Source: Streptomyces corynorhini
GTDB lineage: Bacteria > Actinomycetota > Actinomycetes > Streptomycetales > Streptomycetaceae
Reading direction: 5' to 3'
Length of the DNA stretch: 39,013 nucleotides
Assembly: GCF_003346515.1 (NCBI RefSeq)
Contig: NZ_QQNA01000178.1
Location: 1 to 39,013, forward strand
Each line of letters opens with the position of its first letter. The first letter of the stretch is position 1. A program made the translations under genes and the position numbers. The notes below the pieces were generated by a model. It had not been told where the DNA came from and searched no databases. It worked only from the letters and a program-made list of their open reading frames with translations. Positions 26,771 through 34,951 of the stretch are shown one piece after another.

Positions 26771-28129
26771 GTGGGACGACTCTTCGGCACGGACGGCGTG
26801 CGCGGCGTCGCCAACGCCGATCTGACGGCCGAGCTGGCGCTCGGCCTGTCGGTGGCGGCGGCGCATGTGCTCGGCGAAGTGGGGACGTTCGAAGGGCATC
26901 GGCCCACGGCGGTGGTCGGCCGCGACCCCCGCGCGTCCGGCGAATTCCTGGAGGCGGCGGTCGTCGCGGGGCTCGCCAGCGCGGGCGTGGACGTCCTGCG
27001 CGTCGGGGTGCTGCCCACCCCGGCGGTGGCGTATCTCACCGGTGTGCTCGGCGCCGACCTCGGCGTGATGCTCTCCGCGAGCCACAACGCCATGCCCGAC
27101 AACGGCGTCAAGTTCTTCGCGCGCGGCGGCCACAAGCTGGCCGACCAGCTGGAGGACCGGATCGAGAAGATCTACGAGGAGCACCGCACCGGCGAGCCGT
27201 GGGCGCGGCCGACCGGCGCGGGCGTCGGCCGGGTCCGTACGTACGACGAAGGTTTCGATCAGTACGTGGCACATCTGATCGGCGTGCTGCCGAACCGGCT
27301 CGACGGCCTCAAGGTCGTCCTGGACGAGGCGCACGGCGCGGCGGCCCGGGTGTCGCCTGAGGCGTTCGCCCGCGCGGGGGCCGAGGTCATCACGATCGGC
27401 GCCGAGCCCGACGGGCTGAACATCAACGACGGCTGCGGCTCCACCCACCTGGGACTGCTCAAGGCCGCCGTCGTCGAACACGGCGCCGACTTCGGCATCG
27501 CCCACGACGGCGACGCGGACCGCTGCCTGGCCGTGGACGGCGCGGGCGAGGAGGTCGACGGCGACCAGATCCTCGCGGTGCTGGCCCTGGCGATGCGCGA
27601 GGCGAAGACCCTGCGAGGCGACGCGGTCGTCGGGACCGTCATGTCCAACCTGGGCTTCAAGATGGCGATGGAGCGCGAGGGCATCCACCTGGTCGAGACG
27701 GCGGTCGGCGACCGGTACGTCCTCGAATCCATGAAGGAGCACGGCTACGCCCTCGGCGGCGAGCAGTCGGGCCACGTCATCGTCCTCGACCACGCCACCA
27801 CCGGCGACGGCACCCTCACCGGCCTCATGCTGGCCGCCCGCGTCGCCGCGACCGGCCGCACGCTCGCCGACCTGGCCGGCGTGATGGACCGGCTGCCGCA
27901 GGTCCTCGTCAACGTCCCGGACGTCGACAAGTCCCGGGTGAAGACCTCGGCGGAGCTGGCCTCGGCGGTATCGGAGGCCGAACGCGACCTGGGCACGACG
28001 GGCCGCGTCCTGCTGCGCCCCTCGGGCACGGAGCCGCTGGTCCGGGTCATGGTCGAGGCCGCGGACATCGACCAGGCCCGCTCGGTGGCGAGCCGGCTGG
28101 CGGACGCGGTGAAGGCGACGCTGGGCTGA
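26771..28129 (+). CDS. glmM: Phosphoglucosamine mutase
   Basis: A 452-residue enzyme that converts glucosamine-6-phosphate to glucosamine-1-phosphate on the route to UDP-GlcNAc and peptidoglycan. The active-site phosphoserine lies in [12 protein letters not shown] (Ser104), the metal loop is DGDADRCL, the sugar loop GGEQSGHVI, and the phosphate-binding loop [12 protein letters not shown] is near the C-terminus. The GTG at 26771 follows GGAGGGAGAGCT. The 155 bases after the rpsI terminator are unusually AT-rich for this genome and probably hold the promoter; TATAAC at 26636-26641 is a possible -10 box. It supplies the same pathway as glmS at 32694. Confidence 0.97.
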   Translation: MGRLFGTDGVRGVANADLTAELALGLSVAAAHVLGEVGTFEGHRPTAVVGRDPRASGEFLEAAVVAGLASAGVDVLRVGVLPTPAVAYLTGVLGADLGVMLSASHNAMPDNGVKFFARGGHKLADQLEDRIEKIYEEHRTGEPWARPTGAGVGRVRTYDEGFDQYVAHLIGVLPNRLDGLKVVLDEAHGAAARVSPEAFARAGAEVITIGAEPDGLNINDGCGSTHLGLLKAAVVEHGADFGIAHDGDADRCLAVDGAGEEVDGDQILAVLALAMREAKTLRGDAVVGTVMSNLGFKMAMEREGIHLVETAVGDRYVLESMKEHGYALGGEQSGHVIVLDHATTGDGTLTGLMLAARVAATGRTLADLAGVMDRLPQVLVNVPDVDKSRVKTSAELASAVSEAERDLGTTGRVLLRPSGTEPLVRVMVEAADIDQARSVASRLADAVKATLG

Positions 28130-28286
28130 CGGGGCGGTGCGTGCGGTGCCGGTGGCACCGGGCCGGATTGGGGCGGTAATGGTGGCGCGGGGCCGACGTC
28201 CGGCGCGGGAGCGTGGCGGGTACGGCGTGAGCCGGGCCCGCCCGCGTGACCTGGGCCCGCGGGTTCCTTGCCGCCCCTTTGCCTGC

Positions 28287-28334
28287 GCGGAAGGTATCGC
28301 GGAAGGTATCGCGGAAGGTGTCTCGGAAGGTGGT
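28287..28334. repeat. 12-bp tandem repeat upstream of the toxin-antitoxin pair
   Basis: GCGGAAGGTATC occurs at 28287 and 28299, then as GCGGAAGGTGTC at 28311 and TCGGAAGGTGGT at 28323: four copies, period 12. An open frame across it (EGIAEGIAEG) is a product of the repeat and not a gene. Confidence 0.85.
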
Positions 28335-28365
28335 TCCGCGCGATCCCACGCCCGTCTAAGACTCT

Positions 28366-28377
28366 TTCTATTAGAAT
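28366..28377 (+). promoter_or_regulatory. Putative -10 box and palindrome at the antitoxin start
   Basis: TTCTA-T-TAGAA (28366-28376) is a perfect 5-bp inverted repeat. It overlaps TAGAAT at 28372-28377, a consensus-like -10 box six bases before the antitoxin ATG at 28384, with no ribosome binding sequence between. The mRNA may therefore be leaderless, and the palindrome is a natural site for autorepression by the toxin-antitoxin complex. No clear -35 is seen. Confidence 0.45.
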
Positions 28378-28383
28378 CGTGGC

Positions 28384-28662
28384 ATGAGTGATGACGCGAC
28401 CTTCGGTGTGGGAGAAGGGCCAACGGCGAACGTCTCGGTGAGCCTGCACGTGGGGAACATCTCCGCTGTGCGCGCGCGGGCCGGGAAGCGGGGCTTCAGC
28501 GCTTACGTCGACGCGGCGGTGCAGCGGCAGATCGAGCGCGACGATCTCGCCGAACTCGTGGCCGCGCACGAGTCCGCGCACGGTGCGTTCACCCAGGAGG
28601 AGATCGACGCCGCCCGCGCCGAACTGCGGGGCGATGACCAAGCCGCTGGGAACGCGGCCTGA
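28384..28662 (+). CDS. VapB-like antitoxin (predicted)
   Basis: A 92-residue protein. Residues 14-50 (ANVSVSLHVGNISAVRARAG and the helix FSAYVDAAVQRQIERDD) look like a short strand followed by two helices, as in ribbon-helix-helix antitoxins; the remaining Ala/Glu-rich part would be the toxin-binding, protease-sensitive tail. The assignment rests mostly on its coupling to the PIN-domain gene: its TGA stop overlaps that gene by four bases (CTGA). It has no ribosome binding site and may be translated leaderless. Exact family not certain. Confidence 0.78.
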   Translation: MSDDATFGVGEGPTANVSVSLHVGNISAVRARAGKRGFSAYVDAAVQRQIERDDLAELVAAHESAHGAFTQEEIDAARAELRGDDQAAGNAA

Positions 28663-29060
28663 CGGGGCAGGGGGGCACCCTGGTTCTGGACAGCGAGGGA
28701 CTGTCCAAGGTCGCGTTGGACGACCGTCGGGTCATGAGCCTCGTCCGTGGCGCTCAGGACGAGGACATGCGCGTGGTAGCGAGCGTCCTGACTCTGATCG
28801 AGGCCCACCACCGGCGAGTGAACCAGCCTCGATTCGACTGGGTCGTGTCCCGGCTGGTGGTGGAACCTGTCAGTGAGGCCATCGGCAGAAAAGCCATGGC
28901 GCTGCTCAAGGACGCGGGACTGCACGGGCACAAGTACGCCATCGACGCCGTGGTCGCGGCCACCGCCCTGCAGGCCCGACGACCGGCCATGATTCTCACC
29001 TCGGACCCCGAGGACCTGGAACTGCTCTGCGGCCGGGACATTCGCATCGTCAAGGTCTGA
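28659..29060 (+). CDS. PIN-domain ribonuclease toxin (VapC-like)
   Basis: A 133-residue PIN-domain protein when started at CTG 28659. All four acidic active-site positions are then present: Asp11 (LVLDSEGLSK), Glu48 (LIEAHH), Asp96 (YAIDAV) and Asp116 (TSDPED), which bind metal for RNA cleavage. The first standard start, TTG at 28716, would give 114 residues and lose Asp11, so a CTG start (28659, in a CTGA overlap with the antitoxin stop, or 28680 behind a G-rich run) is more likely. Alternatively, a former ATG or GTG has mutated and the toxin is crippled. RNA target unknown. Confidence 0.78.
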   Translation: MTGQGGTLVLDSEGLSKVALDDRRVMSLVRGAQDEDMRVVASVLTLIEAHHRRVNQPRFDWVVSRLVVEPVSEAIGRKAMALLKDAGLHGHKYAIDAVVAATALQARRPAMILTSDPEDLELLCGRDIRIVKV

Positions 29061-29078
29061 CCGGGCCCTCAGCCCGGT
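29060..29078. terminator. Bidirectional stem-loop between convergent genes
   Basis: ACCGGGC and GCCCGGT form a perfect 7-bp stem around CCTCA between the end of the toxin gene and the end of the minus-strand regulator, overlapping both stop regions. It can serve both strands. Confidence 0.6.
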
Positions 29079-29919
29079 ACGTCCATGCTCTGCGTGCCGA
29101 CGACCGACAGCAGCCGCAGCGCCTCCTCGGACCGGGAGCCGGGGTCGGCGGTGTAGATCACGACCCGCTGGTCCCGGTCGGCGATCTGGAGGACGTCGCA
29201 GTTCACGGTGGTCGGGCCGACCATCGGGTGGCGGAACGTCTTGCACAGCGCGGGCGGCGACGCCACGTCGTGGGAGGACACAGGCGGGTGAACTCCTCGC
29301 TGCCGGAGAGCAGTTCGGCCACCAGGCCGGACACCTCGGGGTCGTCGGGGTAGCGGGCGGCGGTGGCGCGCAGGTCCTGGGCCGCCGAGCGGGCGAACTC
29401 CGCCGCGTCCGCGAGCCCGTACAGGGGGCCGTCCGCACCGTGCGGTCCGAGGAAGACACGGCGGGTGAAGTTGCGGTCGCGGCGCGGCAGCGCGGAGAAG
29501 TCCTCCATGAGGGCGGCGGCCAGATCGTTCCAGGCGATCACCTCGCCCGCCGCGGACATCACCATCGCCGCGGCCTGCGGCAGCCGGTTCAGCAGGTCGA
29601 GGATGGACTGCCGCACCTCACGGGAGGGGCCGGGCGGCGGGCCCGGCGGGGCCCCGGCCAGATGGTGCACGTGGGCGCGTTCCGCGTCCGACAGCCGCAG
29701 CGCGCGGGCCAGACCGGCCAGCACCTCGCGCGACGGGCGCGGGGCACGGGCCTGCTCCAGCCGCGTGTAGTACTCGGTCGAGATGAACGCCAGCTGCGCC
29801 ACCTCCTCGCGGCGCAGCCCCGGCGTACGGCGGCGCGGCCCGGCGGGCAGCCCGGCCTCCGCGGGGGCGATCCGCTCGCGCCTGCTGCGCAGGAAATCGG
29901 CGAGTTCTTGTCTGTCCAC
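29069..29919 (-). pseudogene. MmyB-like XRE transcriptional regulator, frameshifted
   Basis: A regulator split over two frames. The 5' part (29919 down to about 29280) has the helix-turn-helix PGLRREEVAQLAFISTEYYTRLEQ and most of the MmyB-like ligand domain up to SGSEEFTRL. The 3' part, in another frame from 29281 to 29069, continues without loss: SSHDVASPPALCKTFRHPMVGPTTVNCD through LLSVVGTQSMDVPG. The join falls at CTG-TG-TCC, where family members have Leu-Trp, so one base (a G of TGG) appears deleted at 29279-29280. Start: GTG at 29919 (MDRQELADFLRSRR). Either a recent loss of function or a sequencing error. Confidence 0.85.
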
Positions 29920-29949
29920 ACCCCCAGTGTGCGGCGGGCCGCCGACTCC

Positions 29950-29974
29950 ATCCAGGTACAGCCGGTGCCTGGAT
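29950..29974. promoter_or_regulatory. Inverted repeat between regulator and SDR gene, candidate operator
   Basis: ATCCAGGTAC (29950-29959) and GTGCCTGGAT (29965-29974) form an inverted repeat with one mismatch around 5 bases. It lies between the divergent starts, 31 bases from both, where an MmyB-like repressor would control itself and the SDR gene. Confidence 0.6.
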
Positions 29975-30005
29975 AGCCCCCGCCGCCGGACGCACGGTGA
30001 GAGGC

Positions 30006-30818
30006 ATGGACACCACACAGGACCACACACAGATCAGCGAAACCGCCGCCCCGGCGTCCCTCGGCCTGCTGGACGGCAAGGTCGCCTTCATCACCGGCGC
30101 CGGACGCGGCATCGGCGCCGCCGCCGCCCGGCTGTTCGCCCGGGAGGGCGCCAGGGTGATGCTCGCGGCCAGGACGGAAACCCAGCTCAAGGCCGTCACC
30201 GAGGAAGTGCGGGCGGCGGGCGGCACCGCGGAGTACGTCGTCTGCGACCTGGCCGACGCCGCCAGTGTGCGCGCCGCCGTCGACCGTGTCGTGGAGGTGT
30301 ACGGGCGGCTCGACGTCGCCTTCAACAACGGCGCGACGATCGTGCGCCCCGGCCCCGTGGACGAGGTGACCGAGGAGGAGTTCGACGAGGTCTACGCCGT
30401 CAACCTCAAGGGCGCCTGGTTCGCCCTGTCCGCCGAGGTCGCCGCCATCCGGGCCACCGCCGGGACCGGGGCCATCGTCAACAACTCCAGCGTCGGCAGC
30501 CTCAGGGGCAACCCCGCGCTGCCCTCGTACGGGGCGATGAAGCGCGCGGTCAACAGCCTCACCGAGTCCGCCGCCGTCACCTACGGCCCCGAAGGCATCC
30601 GCGTCAACGCCATCGCCCCCGGCGGCACCCTGACCGACATGATCCGCACCTGGGACGACGCGACCCCCGGCGTCATCGACCAGATCAGCGCGCAGACCCC
30701 GCTGCGCCGCGCCGCCGCGCCCGAGGAGATCGCCGAGTCGGCCGCCTGGCTGCTGAGCGACCGTTCCTCCTACGTGACCGGCGTGGTCCTGTCGGTCGAC
30801 GGCGGCCTGCGGGCGTGA
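30006..30818 (+). CDS. SDR family NAD(P)-dependent oxidoreductase
   Basis: A 270-residue classical short-chain dehydrogenase. The cofactor motif TGAGRGIG is at residues 30-37, followed by FNNGA (in place of the usual NNAG), a serine in VNNSSVGSL, and the catalytic Tyr175-x3-Lys179 (YGAMK); the end is SVDGGLRA. The absence of an acidic residue after the second strand (LAARTETQL) hints at NADP over NAD, but weakly. ATG at 30006 is chosen, with GGTGAG upstream; an in-frame GTG at 29997 is possible. SDR genes paired with MmyB-like regulators are common in actinobacteria. Substrate unknown. Confidence 0.92.
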   Translation: MDTTQDHTQISETAAPASLGLLDGKVAFITGAGRGIGAAAARLFAREGARVMLAARTETQLKAVTEEVRAAGGTAEYVVCDLADAASVRAAVDRVVEVYGRLDVAFNNGATIVRPGPVDEVTEEEFDEVYAVNLKGAWFALSAEVAAIRATAGTGAIVNNSSVGSLRGNPALPSYGAMKRAVNSLTESAAVTYGPEGIRVNAIAPGGTLTDMIRTWDDATPGVIDQISAQTPLRRAAAPEEIAESAAWLLSDRSSYVTGVVLSVDGGLRA

Positions 30819-30833
30819 CGCCGGGCGGGCAGC

Positions 30834-31292
30834 TCAGCCGCTGACGTCGAGCGCCGTGCCGTACAGGCGGTGCGCCTTCAGCCGGACGACCACACGGCGC
30901 TCGGCGACCGCCTGCGCCAGGAACGCGTCCACATCCGCCGGCTTCGCGACCTCCGGGAGCATCGCGAGCAGCTCGCGGCCGGTCGCGTCGCCCGGGACCG
31001 TGGTGGGCTCGGAGACCTCGGCCTCTCCCTCGGCCACGGCGAACGACCAGACGTCGCCGCCGGGCACGTGCAGGGCCGCGCGGGGGTCGCGGCGGAGGTG
31101 GCCCACCTTGACGCGGTCGGCGGTCGTGGAGAAGCGCGCGGTGCGGGACGCCGGGTCCCAGCTGTAGACCATGGTGGTGAGATGCGGATGGCCATTGCGC
31201 TTGTTGGTGGCCAGGGTGCCGAACTGCTGTGTGCTCAGCAGCGCGGAGAGCGCGTCGTCGGACAGGACGCGGGGTGCGGGGTCTTCTGCCAT
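30834..31292 (-). CDS. Pyridoxamine 5'-phosphate oxidase (PPOX)-family protein
   Basis: A 152-residue split-beta-barrel flavoprotein-like protein. LLSTQQFGTLATNKRNGHPH, MVYSWDPASRTARFSTTADR and the DPRAALHV strand resemble small PPOX-class enzymes, many of which in actinobacteria use coenzyme F420 or bind FMN. The cofactor cannot be decided from the sequence alone. It converges on the SDR gene with 15 bases between the stops. The start at 31292 gives the usual family length. Confidence 0.87.
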   Translation of the reverse strand: MAEDPAPRVLSDDALSALLSTQQFGTLATNKRNGHPHLTTMVYSWDPASRTARFSTTADRVKVGHLRRDPRAALHVPGGDVWSFAVAEGEAEVSEPTTVPGDATGRELLAMLPEVAKPADVDAFLAQAVAERRVVVRLKAHRLYGTALDVSG

Positions 31293-31365
31293 GACGGGGC
31301 CAACTCCCGCCCCGGCAGGGCTATTCCGGCGTGGATCGGGCGCGGGGGCGCGACCGCGGGAGGCA

Positions 31366-31419
31366 CCCGTACGGCCGCCGGGGATACGGAAGCCCGTACG
31401 GCCGCCGGGGGTACGGGCG
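31366..31419. repeat. 27-bp direct repeat, two copies
   Basis: CCCGTACGGCCGCCGGGG begins at 31366 and 31393, with a near-identical remainder, between the PPOX gene and the coaA 3' end. No gene lies here. Confidence 0.7.
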
Positions 31420-31430
31420 CCCGCGCGGCG

Positions 31431-32426
31431 TCAGAGCTTGCGCAGCGAGAGGCGCTGGACCTTGTGGTCCGGGCCCTTGCGCAGGACCAGGGTGGCGCGG
31501 CCCCGGGTGGGGGCCACGTTCTCCAGCAGGTTGGGCAGGTTGATGGTGCGCCAGGTGGTGCGGGCGTAGTCGAGGGCCTCCTCCTCGGAGACCTGGGTGT
31601 ACTTCCTGAAGTACGAGGACGGGTCCTGGAAGGCCGTCTCGCGCAGCCGTCGGAAGCGGTTGAGGTACCAGGTCTCGATGTCCTCGGGCCTGGCGTCCAC
31701 GTACACGCTGAAGTCGAAGTAGTCGGCGAGGGCGACCCTCGTTCTGCCGTCCTTGCCGGGCAGGGCGGGCTGGAGGACGTTGAGGCCCTCCACGATGAGG
31801 ATGTCGGGGCGGCGCACGGTGAGCAGTTCGCCGGGGACGATGTCGTAGATCAGATGCGAGTAGACGGGGGCGCTGACCTCGTCCTTGCCCGCCTTGATGT
31901 CGGCGACGAAACGGGTCAGCGCCCGCCGGTCGAACGACTCGGGGAAGCCCTTGCGGCCCATCAGCCCCCGGGCGATCAGCTCCTTCATCGGGAGCAGGAA
32001 GCCGTCGGTCGTGACGAGTTCGACCCTCGGGTGCTCGGGCCAGCGTGCGAGGAGCGCTTGCAGCAGCCGGGCCACGGTGGACTTGCCGACGGCCACGCTG
32101 CCCGCCACCCCTATGACGAAGGGCGTACCGCGCTGGGCGCCGTGGCCGCCTCCCGCGTCCCCGAGGAACGTGTTGAGCGCGCCGCGCAGCCCGGCCGTCG
32201 CCTGGACGTAGAGGTTCAGCAGCCGGGACAGCGGCAGATAGACGTCCCGTACCTCGTCCAGGTCGATGACGTCGCCGAGCCCGCGCAGCGCCTCGACCTC
32301 CTCGGCGGTCAGCGGCAGCGGCGTCTTGTCGCGCAGCGCGCTCCATTCGTCGCGGGAGAGGTCGACGTACGGGGTCGGTCCGTGCTCGCCCCGGCGGGGG
32401 GCGCCTCGTGGCGGCTCAGTGATCAC
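31431..32426 (-). CDS. coaA: Pantothenate kinase, type I
   Basis: A 331-residue type I enzyme that phosphorylates pantothenate with ATP, the first step of CoA synthesis. The Walker A motif [12 protein letters not shown] is at residues 106-117; [32 protein letters not shown] and the C-terminal [13 protein letters not shown] are family blocks. GTG at 32426 is chosen since the protein then has the normal length; the open frame running back antisense to glmS is a shadow. The start codon lies inside a perfect 20-base palindrome. It is divergent from glmS. Confidence 0.95.
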   Translation of the reverse strand: MITEPPRGAPRRGEHGPTPYVDLSRDEWSALRDKTPLPLTAEEVEALRGLGDVIDLDEVRDVYLPLSRLLNLYVQATAGLRGALNTFLGDAGGGHGAQRGTPFVIGVAGSVAVGKSTVARLLQALLARWPEHPRVELVTTDGFLLPMKELIARGLMGRKGFPESFDRRALTRFVADIKAGKDEVSAPVYSHLIYDIVPGELLTVRRPDILIVEGLNVLQPALPGKDGRTRVALADYFDFSVYVDARPEDIETWYLNRFRRLRETAFQDPSSYFRKYTQVSEEEALDYARTTWRTINLPNLLENVAPTRGRATLVLRKGPDHKVQRLSLRKL

Positions 32427-32432
32427 TGAGCC
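32413..32432. promoter_or_regulatory. Perfect 20-base palindrome across the coaA start codon
   Basis: GGCTCAGTGATCACTGAGCC is fully self-complementary and contains the coaA GTG (32424-32426 on the minus strand). It could be an operator that blocks transcription or an mRNA hairpin that hides the start codon. No known regulator is recognised. Confidence 0.5.
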
Positions 32433-32693
32433 ATTGTCGGCGGTCGTGGCGGATTGTGGCTGGTGTGTTACATCACGCGGCGCGGCCGGGCCGGGGGCCG
32501 CCGGGAGGGTGTGGCCGGTCCGGGGCGCGGCCGGGCCGGGGCGCGGCCAGCGTGCCCGGCGCGAACCGCGCCCGGGGCGCGCGCTCCCTTCCCGGCGCCG
32601 TCCCTTCTGCGACGATGCGTCCCGAGCGGGTCGAAGGGTGGATGACGCCGCCCCGCCCATCCGCCCGGCCTCTACGGCACGAAAGGGAGCGTT

Positions 32694-34541
32694 ATGTGCG
32701 GAATCGTGGGTTACGTCGGCGGACAGTCGGCGCTCGACGTCGTCGTCGCGGGCCTCAAGCGGCTGGAGTACCGGGGGTACGACTCGGCCGGGGTCGCGGT
32801 GCTCGCCGACGGCGGACTCGCCTCGGCGAAGAAGGCCGGCAAGCTCGTCAATCTGGAGAAAGCCCTGGTGGAACGGCCGTTGCCGAGCGGTGTCACCGGG
32901 ATCGGACACACCAGGTGGGCCACCCACGGTGGCCCGACCGACGCCAACGCCCACCCCCATCTGGACAACGCGGGGCGCGTGGCCGTCGTCCACAACGGCA
33001 TCATCGAGAACTTCGCCGCACTGCGCTCCGAACTCACCGGCCGGGGCCACGACCTGGGCTCGGAGACCGACACCGAGGCCGTGTCGCATCTGCTCGCCGA
33101 GGCGTTCTCGGCCTGTGGCGACCTCGCCGAGGCCATGCGGCAGGTCTGCCGACGCCTGGAGGGCGCCTTCACGCTCGTCGCCGTGCACGCGGACGCGCCG
33201 GACGTGGTGGTCGGCGCGCGCCGCAACTCCCCGCTGGTGGTGGGCGTCGGGGAGGGCGAGGCGTTCCTCGCCTCCGACGTCGCCGCGTTCATCGCGTACA
33301 CCCGCTCCGCCATCGAGCTGGGCCAGGACCAGGTCGTCGAGGTGCGCCGCGACGGGGTGACGGTCACGGACTTCGACGGCGCCCCGGCCGAGGTCCGCTC
33401 GTACCACGTCGACTGGGACGCCTCGGCCGCCGAGAAGGGCGGCTACGCCTCCTTCATGCTCAAGGAGATCGCCGAACAGCCCAGGGCCGTCGCCGACACC
33501 CTGCTGGGCCGGATCGACGGCGAGGGCGCGCTGACCCTGGACGAGGTGCGCATCCCGGCGGCCGTCCTGCGCGAGGTCGACAAGGTCGTCATCGTGGCGT
33601 GCGGGACGGCCTTCCACGCCGGGCTGATCGCGAAGTACGCCATCGAGCACTGGACCCGGATGCCCTGCGAGGTGGAGCTGGCCAGCGAGTTCCGCTACCG
33701 CGACCCGATCCTGGACCCGCGCACCCTGGTCATCGCGATCTCGCAGTCGGGCGAGACCATGGACACGCTGATGGCCCTGCGGCACGCCCGTGAGCAGGGC
33801 GCGAAGGTGCTGGCCATCTGCAACACCAACGGGTCGACCATCCCCCGGGAGTCGGACGCGGTCCTCTACACGCACGCGGGCCCCGAGGTCGCCGTCGCCT
33901 CCACCAAGGCGTTCCTGACCCAGCTGGTGGCCTGCTACCTGGTCGCGCTCTACCTGGGGCAGCGGCGCGGTACGAAGTGGGGCGACGAGATCAGGGCCGT
34001 CGTACGGGACCTGGCGCGGATCGCGGACGACGTGGAACGCGTCCTGGAGACCATGGAGCCGGTACGGGAGCTGGCGCGCTCGCTCAAGGACAAGAAGACG
34101 GTGCTGTTCCTCGGCCGGCATGTCGGCTACCCGGTGGCGCTGGAGGGCGCGCTCAAGCTCAAGGAGCTGGCGTACATGCACGCGGAGGGGTTCGCGGCGG
34201 GCGAGCTGAAGCACGGCCCGATCGCGCTCGTCGAGGAGGACCTGCCGGTGGTCGTCGTCGTACCGTCGCCGCGCGGGCGCTCGGTGCTGCACGACAAGAT
34301 CGTGTCCAACATCCAGGAGATCAGGGCCAGGGGCGCGCGCACGATCGTGATCGCGGAGGAGGGGGACGAGGAGGTGGCGCCGTACGCGGATCATCTGATC
34401 CGGATCCCGGTGACTCCGACGCTCCTTCAGCCGCTGGTGGCTACCGTGCCGTTGCAGGTGTTCGCGTGCGAGCTGGCGACGGCGCGCGGCAACGAGGTGG
34501 ACCAGCCCAGGAACCTGGCCAAGTCCGTGACGGTGGAGTGA
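32694..34541 (+). CDS. glmS: Glutamine--fructose-6-phosphate aminotransferase (isomerizing)
   Basis: A 615-residue enzyme making glucosamine-6-phosphate from fructose-6-phosphate and glutamine, the entry to UDP-GlcNAc synthesis. The N-terminal glutaminase domain uses Cys2 (MCGIVGYVG) and contains [18 protein letters not shown] and the HNGIIEN block; two sugar isomerase domains follow ([36 protein letters not shown]); it ends [20 protein letters not shown] lies 5 bases before the ATG. No glmS ribozyme-like structure was recognised upstream. acpS follows after 20 bases. Confidence 0.98.
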   Translation: MCGIVGYVGGQSALDVVVAGLKRLEYRGYDSAGVAVLADGGLASAKKAGKLVNLEKALVERPLPSGVTGIGHTRWATHGGPTDANAHPHLDNAGRVAVVHNGIIENFAALRSELTGRGHDLGSETDTEAVSHLLAEAFSACGDLAEAMRQVCRRLEGAFTLVAVHADAPDVVVGARRNSPLVVGVGEGEAFLASDVAAFIAYTRSAIELGQDQVVEVRRDGVTVTDFDGAPAEVRSYHVDWDASAAEKGGYASFMLKEIAEQPRAVADTLLGRIDGEGALTLDEVRIPAAVLREVDKVVIVACGTAFHAGLIAKYAIEHWTRMPCEVELASEFRYRDPILDPRTLVIAISQSGETMDTLMALRHAREQGAKVLAICNTNGSTIPRESDAVLYTHAGPEVAVASTKAFLTQLVACYLVALYLGQRRGTKWGDEIRAVVRDLARIADDVERVLETMEPVRELARSLKDKKTVLFLGRHVGYPVALEGALKLKELAYMHAEGFAAGELKHGPIALVEEDLPVVVVVPSPRGRSVLHDKIVSNIQEIRARGARTIVIAEEGDEEVAPYADHLIRIPVTPTLLQPLVATVPLQVFACELATARGNEVDQPRNLAKSVTVE

Positions 34542-34561
34542 GATTCTGTGAGGTCTGACGA

Positions 34562-34930
34562 ATGATCATCGGCGTGGGTATCGACGTGGCCGCCATCGAC
34601 CGGTTCGCCGCGTCCCTGGAAAGGACCCCGCAACTCGCCGACCGGCTCTTCTCGCGGAGCGAGCTGCTCCTGCCGAGCGGCGAGCGGCGCGGGGTCGCCT
34701 CCCTGGCGGCCCGGTTCGCCGCCAAGGAAGCCGTCGCGAAGGCGCTCGGCGCGCCTCCCGGGCTGCACTGGACCGACGCCGAGGTCTGGCAGGAGGGCAG
34801 CGGGCAGCCCCGGCTGCGGGTGCGCGGGACGGTCGCGGCGCGCGCGGCGGAGCTGGGTGTGCGCAGCTGGCACGTCTCGCTCAGCCACGACGCGGGGGTG
34901 GCGTCGGCCGTCGTGATCGCGGAGGGTTGA
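34562..34930 (+). CDS. acpS: Holo-[acyl-carrier-protein] synthase
   Basis: A 122-residue AcpS-type phosphopantetheinyl transferase. It moves 4'-phosphopantetheine from CoA onto fatty-acid ACP. Metal-binding Asp8 ([11 protein letters not shown]) and Glu56 ([12 protein letters not shown]), and the closing HVSLSHDAG block, are intact. The ATG at 34562 fits the family exactly. It sits between glmS and nnrD in what appears to be one transcription unit; the CoA made via nearby coaA is its substrate. Confidence 0.96.
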   Translation: MIIGVGIDVAAIDRFAASLERTPQLADRLFSRSELLLPSGERRGVASLAARFAAKEAVAKALGAPPGLHWTDAEVWQEGSGQPRLRVRGTVAARAAELGVRSWHVSLSHDAGVASAVVIAEG

Positions 34931-34951
34931 TGAGTGGAGGAGGCTTGAGGC

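Noticed and set aside
28137..28391. Small protein with EGIAEGIAEG repeats
   Set aside because: It is the translation of a 12-bp tandem repeat in an intergenic region and has no ribosome binding site or similarity.
32427..32693. A glmS ribozyme or riboswitch upstream of glmS
   Set aside because: The region is mostly GC-rich simple sequence; none of the conserved ribozyme core was recognised and the element is known mainly from Firmicutes.
31431..34394. A 987-codon minus-strand frame reaching from coaA across glmS
   Set aside because: The portion beyond 32426 is antisense to the full-length glmS gene and matches no family; only the coaA part is real.
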